Notes under the pieces: generated by a model
Database searches by the model: none
What the model saw: only the letters and a program-made list of their open reading frames with translations
Told to the model about the DNA's origin: nothing
Program-made: the position numbers and the translations under genes
Assembly (NCBI GenBank): GCA_002408385.1
Contig: DHSB01000125.1
Location: forward strand, 1-5,206
DNA: 5,206 bases
Direction of reading: 5' to 3'
Origin: Myxococcales bacterium UBA5297
GTDB lineage: Bacteria > Myxococcota > Myxococcia > Myxococcales > UBA5297
Shown: in pieces, positions 5,191 to 5,206 of the stretch
Numbering within the stretch: the stretch's first letter is position 1
How the letters are laid out: each line of letters opens with the position of its first letter

Positions 5191-5206
5191 CCCCCCCCCC
5201 CCCCCC
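5191..5206 (-). repeat. Poly-G tract of at least 16 bases in the leader of the helical-protein gene
   Basis: Sixteen consecutive C on the + strand (G on the coding strand) run to the window end, so the true length is unknown. The tract ends 6 bases (AGAGAG) before the ATG at 5184, overlapping the ribosome-binding position. It may be a slippage-prone tract or a sequencing/assembly limit at a contig end. Confidence 0.85.

Overview
This is a GC-rich bacterial window with dense short-spaced genes, long antisense shadow ORFs, and a Pro/Ala/Gln/Glu-rich disordered protein ending in a domain I associate with Myxococcota. A delta-proteobacterial/myxobacterial source fits best. This rests on protein style and remembered family resemblance, not on a search. 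No rRNA, tRNA, CRISPR array, insertion sequence or phage gene is visible.

Left half, + strand. The window opens inside a large acidic, low-complexity protein (1-1737). It carries four tandem 12-residue Q/P/A/W repeats, several scattered I-E-L-x-S-x-x-D motifs, and a folded C-terminal tail made of two similar beta-rich halves. A convincing intrinsic terminator follows at 1764-1800. After about 240 bases without a gene comes a 66-residue protein (2037-2237) with a very good Shine-Dalgarno. It is followed by a six-helix rhomboid-fold membrane protein (2352-3131) whose catalytic Ser, His and oxyanion Asn all appear to be replaced, so it looks like a pseudoprotease.

Right half, - strand. A membrane protein with one helix at each end (3316-3963) converges on the rhomboid gene. 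A near-consensus sigma-70 promoter lies inside the longest possible version of its ORF (TTG at 4056), which argues for the GTG start at 3963. The stretch 3964-4444 holds that promoter and a hairpin but no believable gene. Beyond it are two overlapping, probably co-translated genes: a 143-residue helical, possibly HEAT-like protein (5184-4753), then a small lipoprotein (4765-4445). The upstream gene's Shine-Dalgarno position is occupied by a run of at least 16 G, cut by the window edge. This is either an assembly break or a phase-variable tract.

The genes do not form one recognisable pathway; most are envelope-linked (a membrane pseudoprotease, a two-helix membrane protein, a lipoprotein) or of unknown function. 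The points most worth a second look are the dead rhomboid, the poly-G leader, the promoter that corrects a gene start, and the repeat/motif structure of the first protein. I do not see a clear new multi-gene system.
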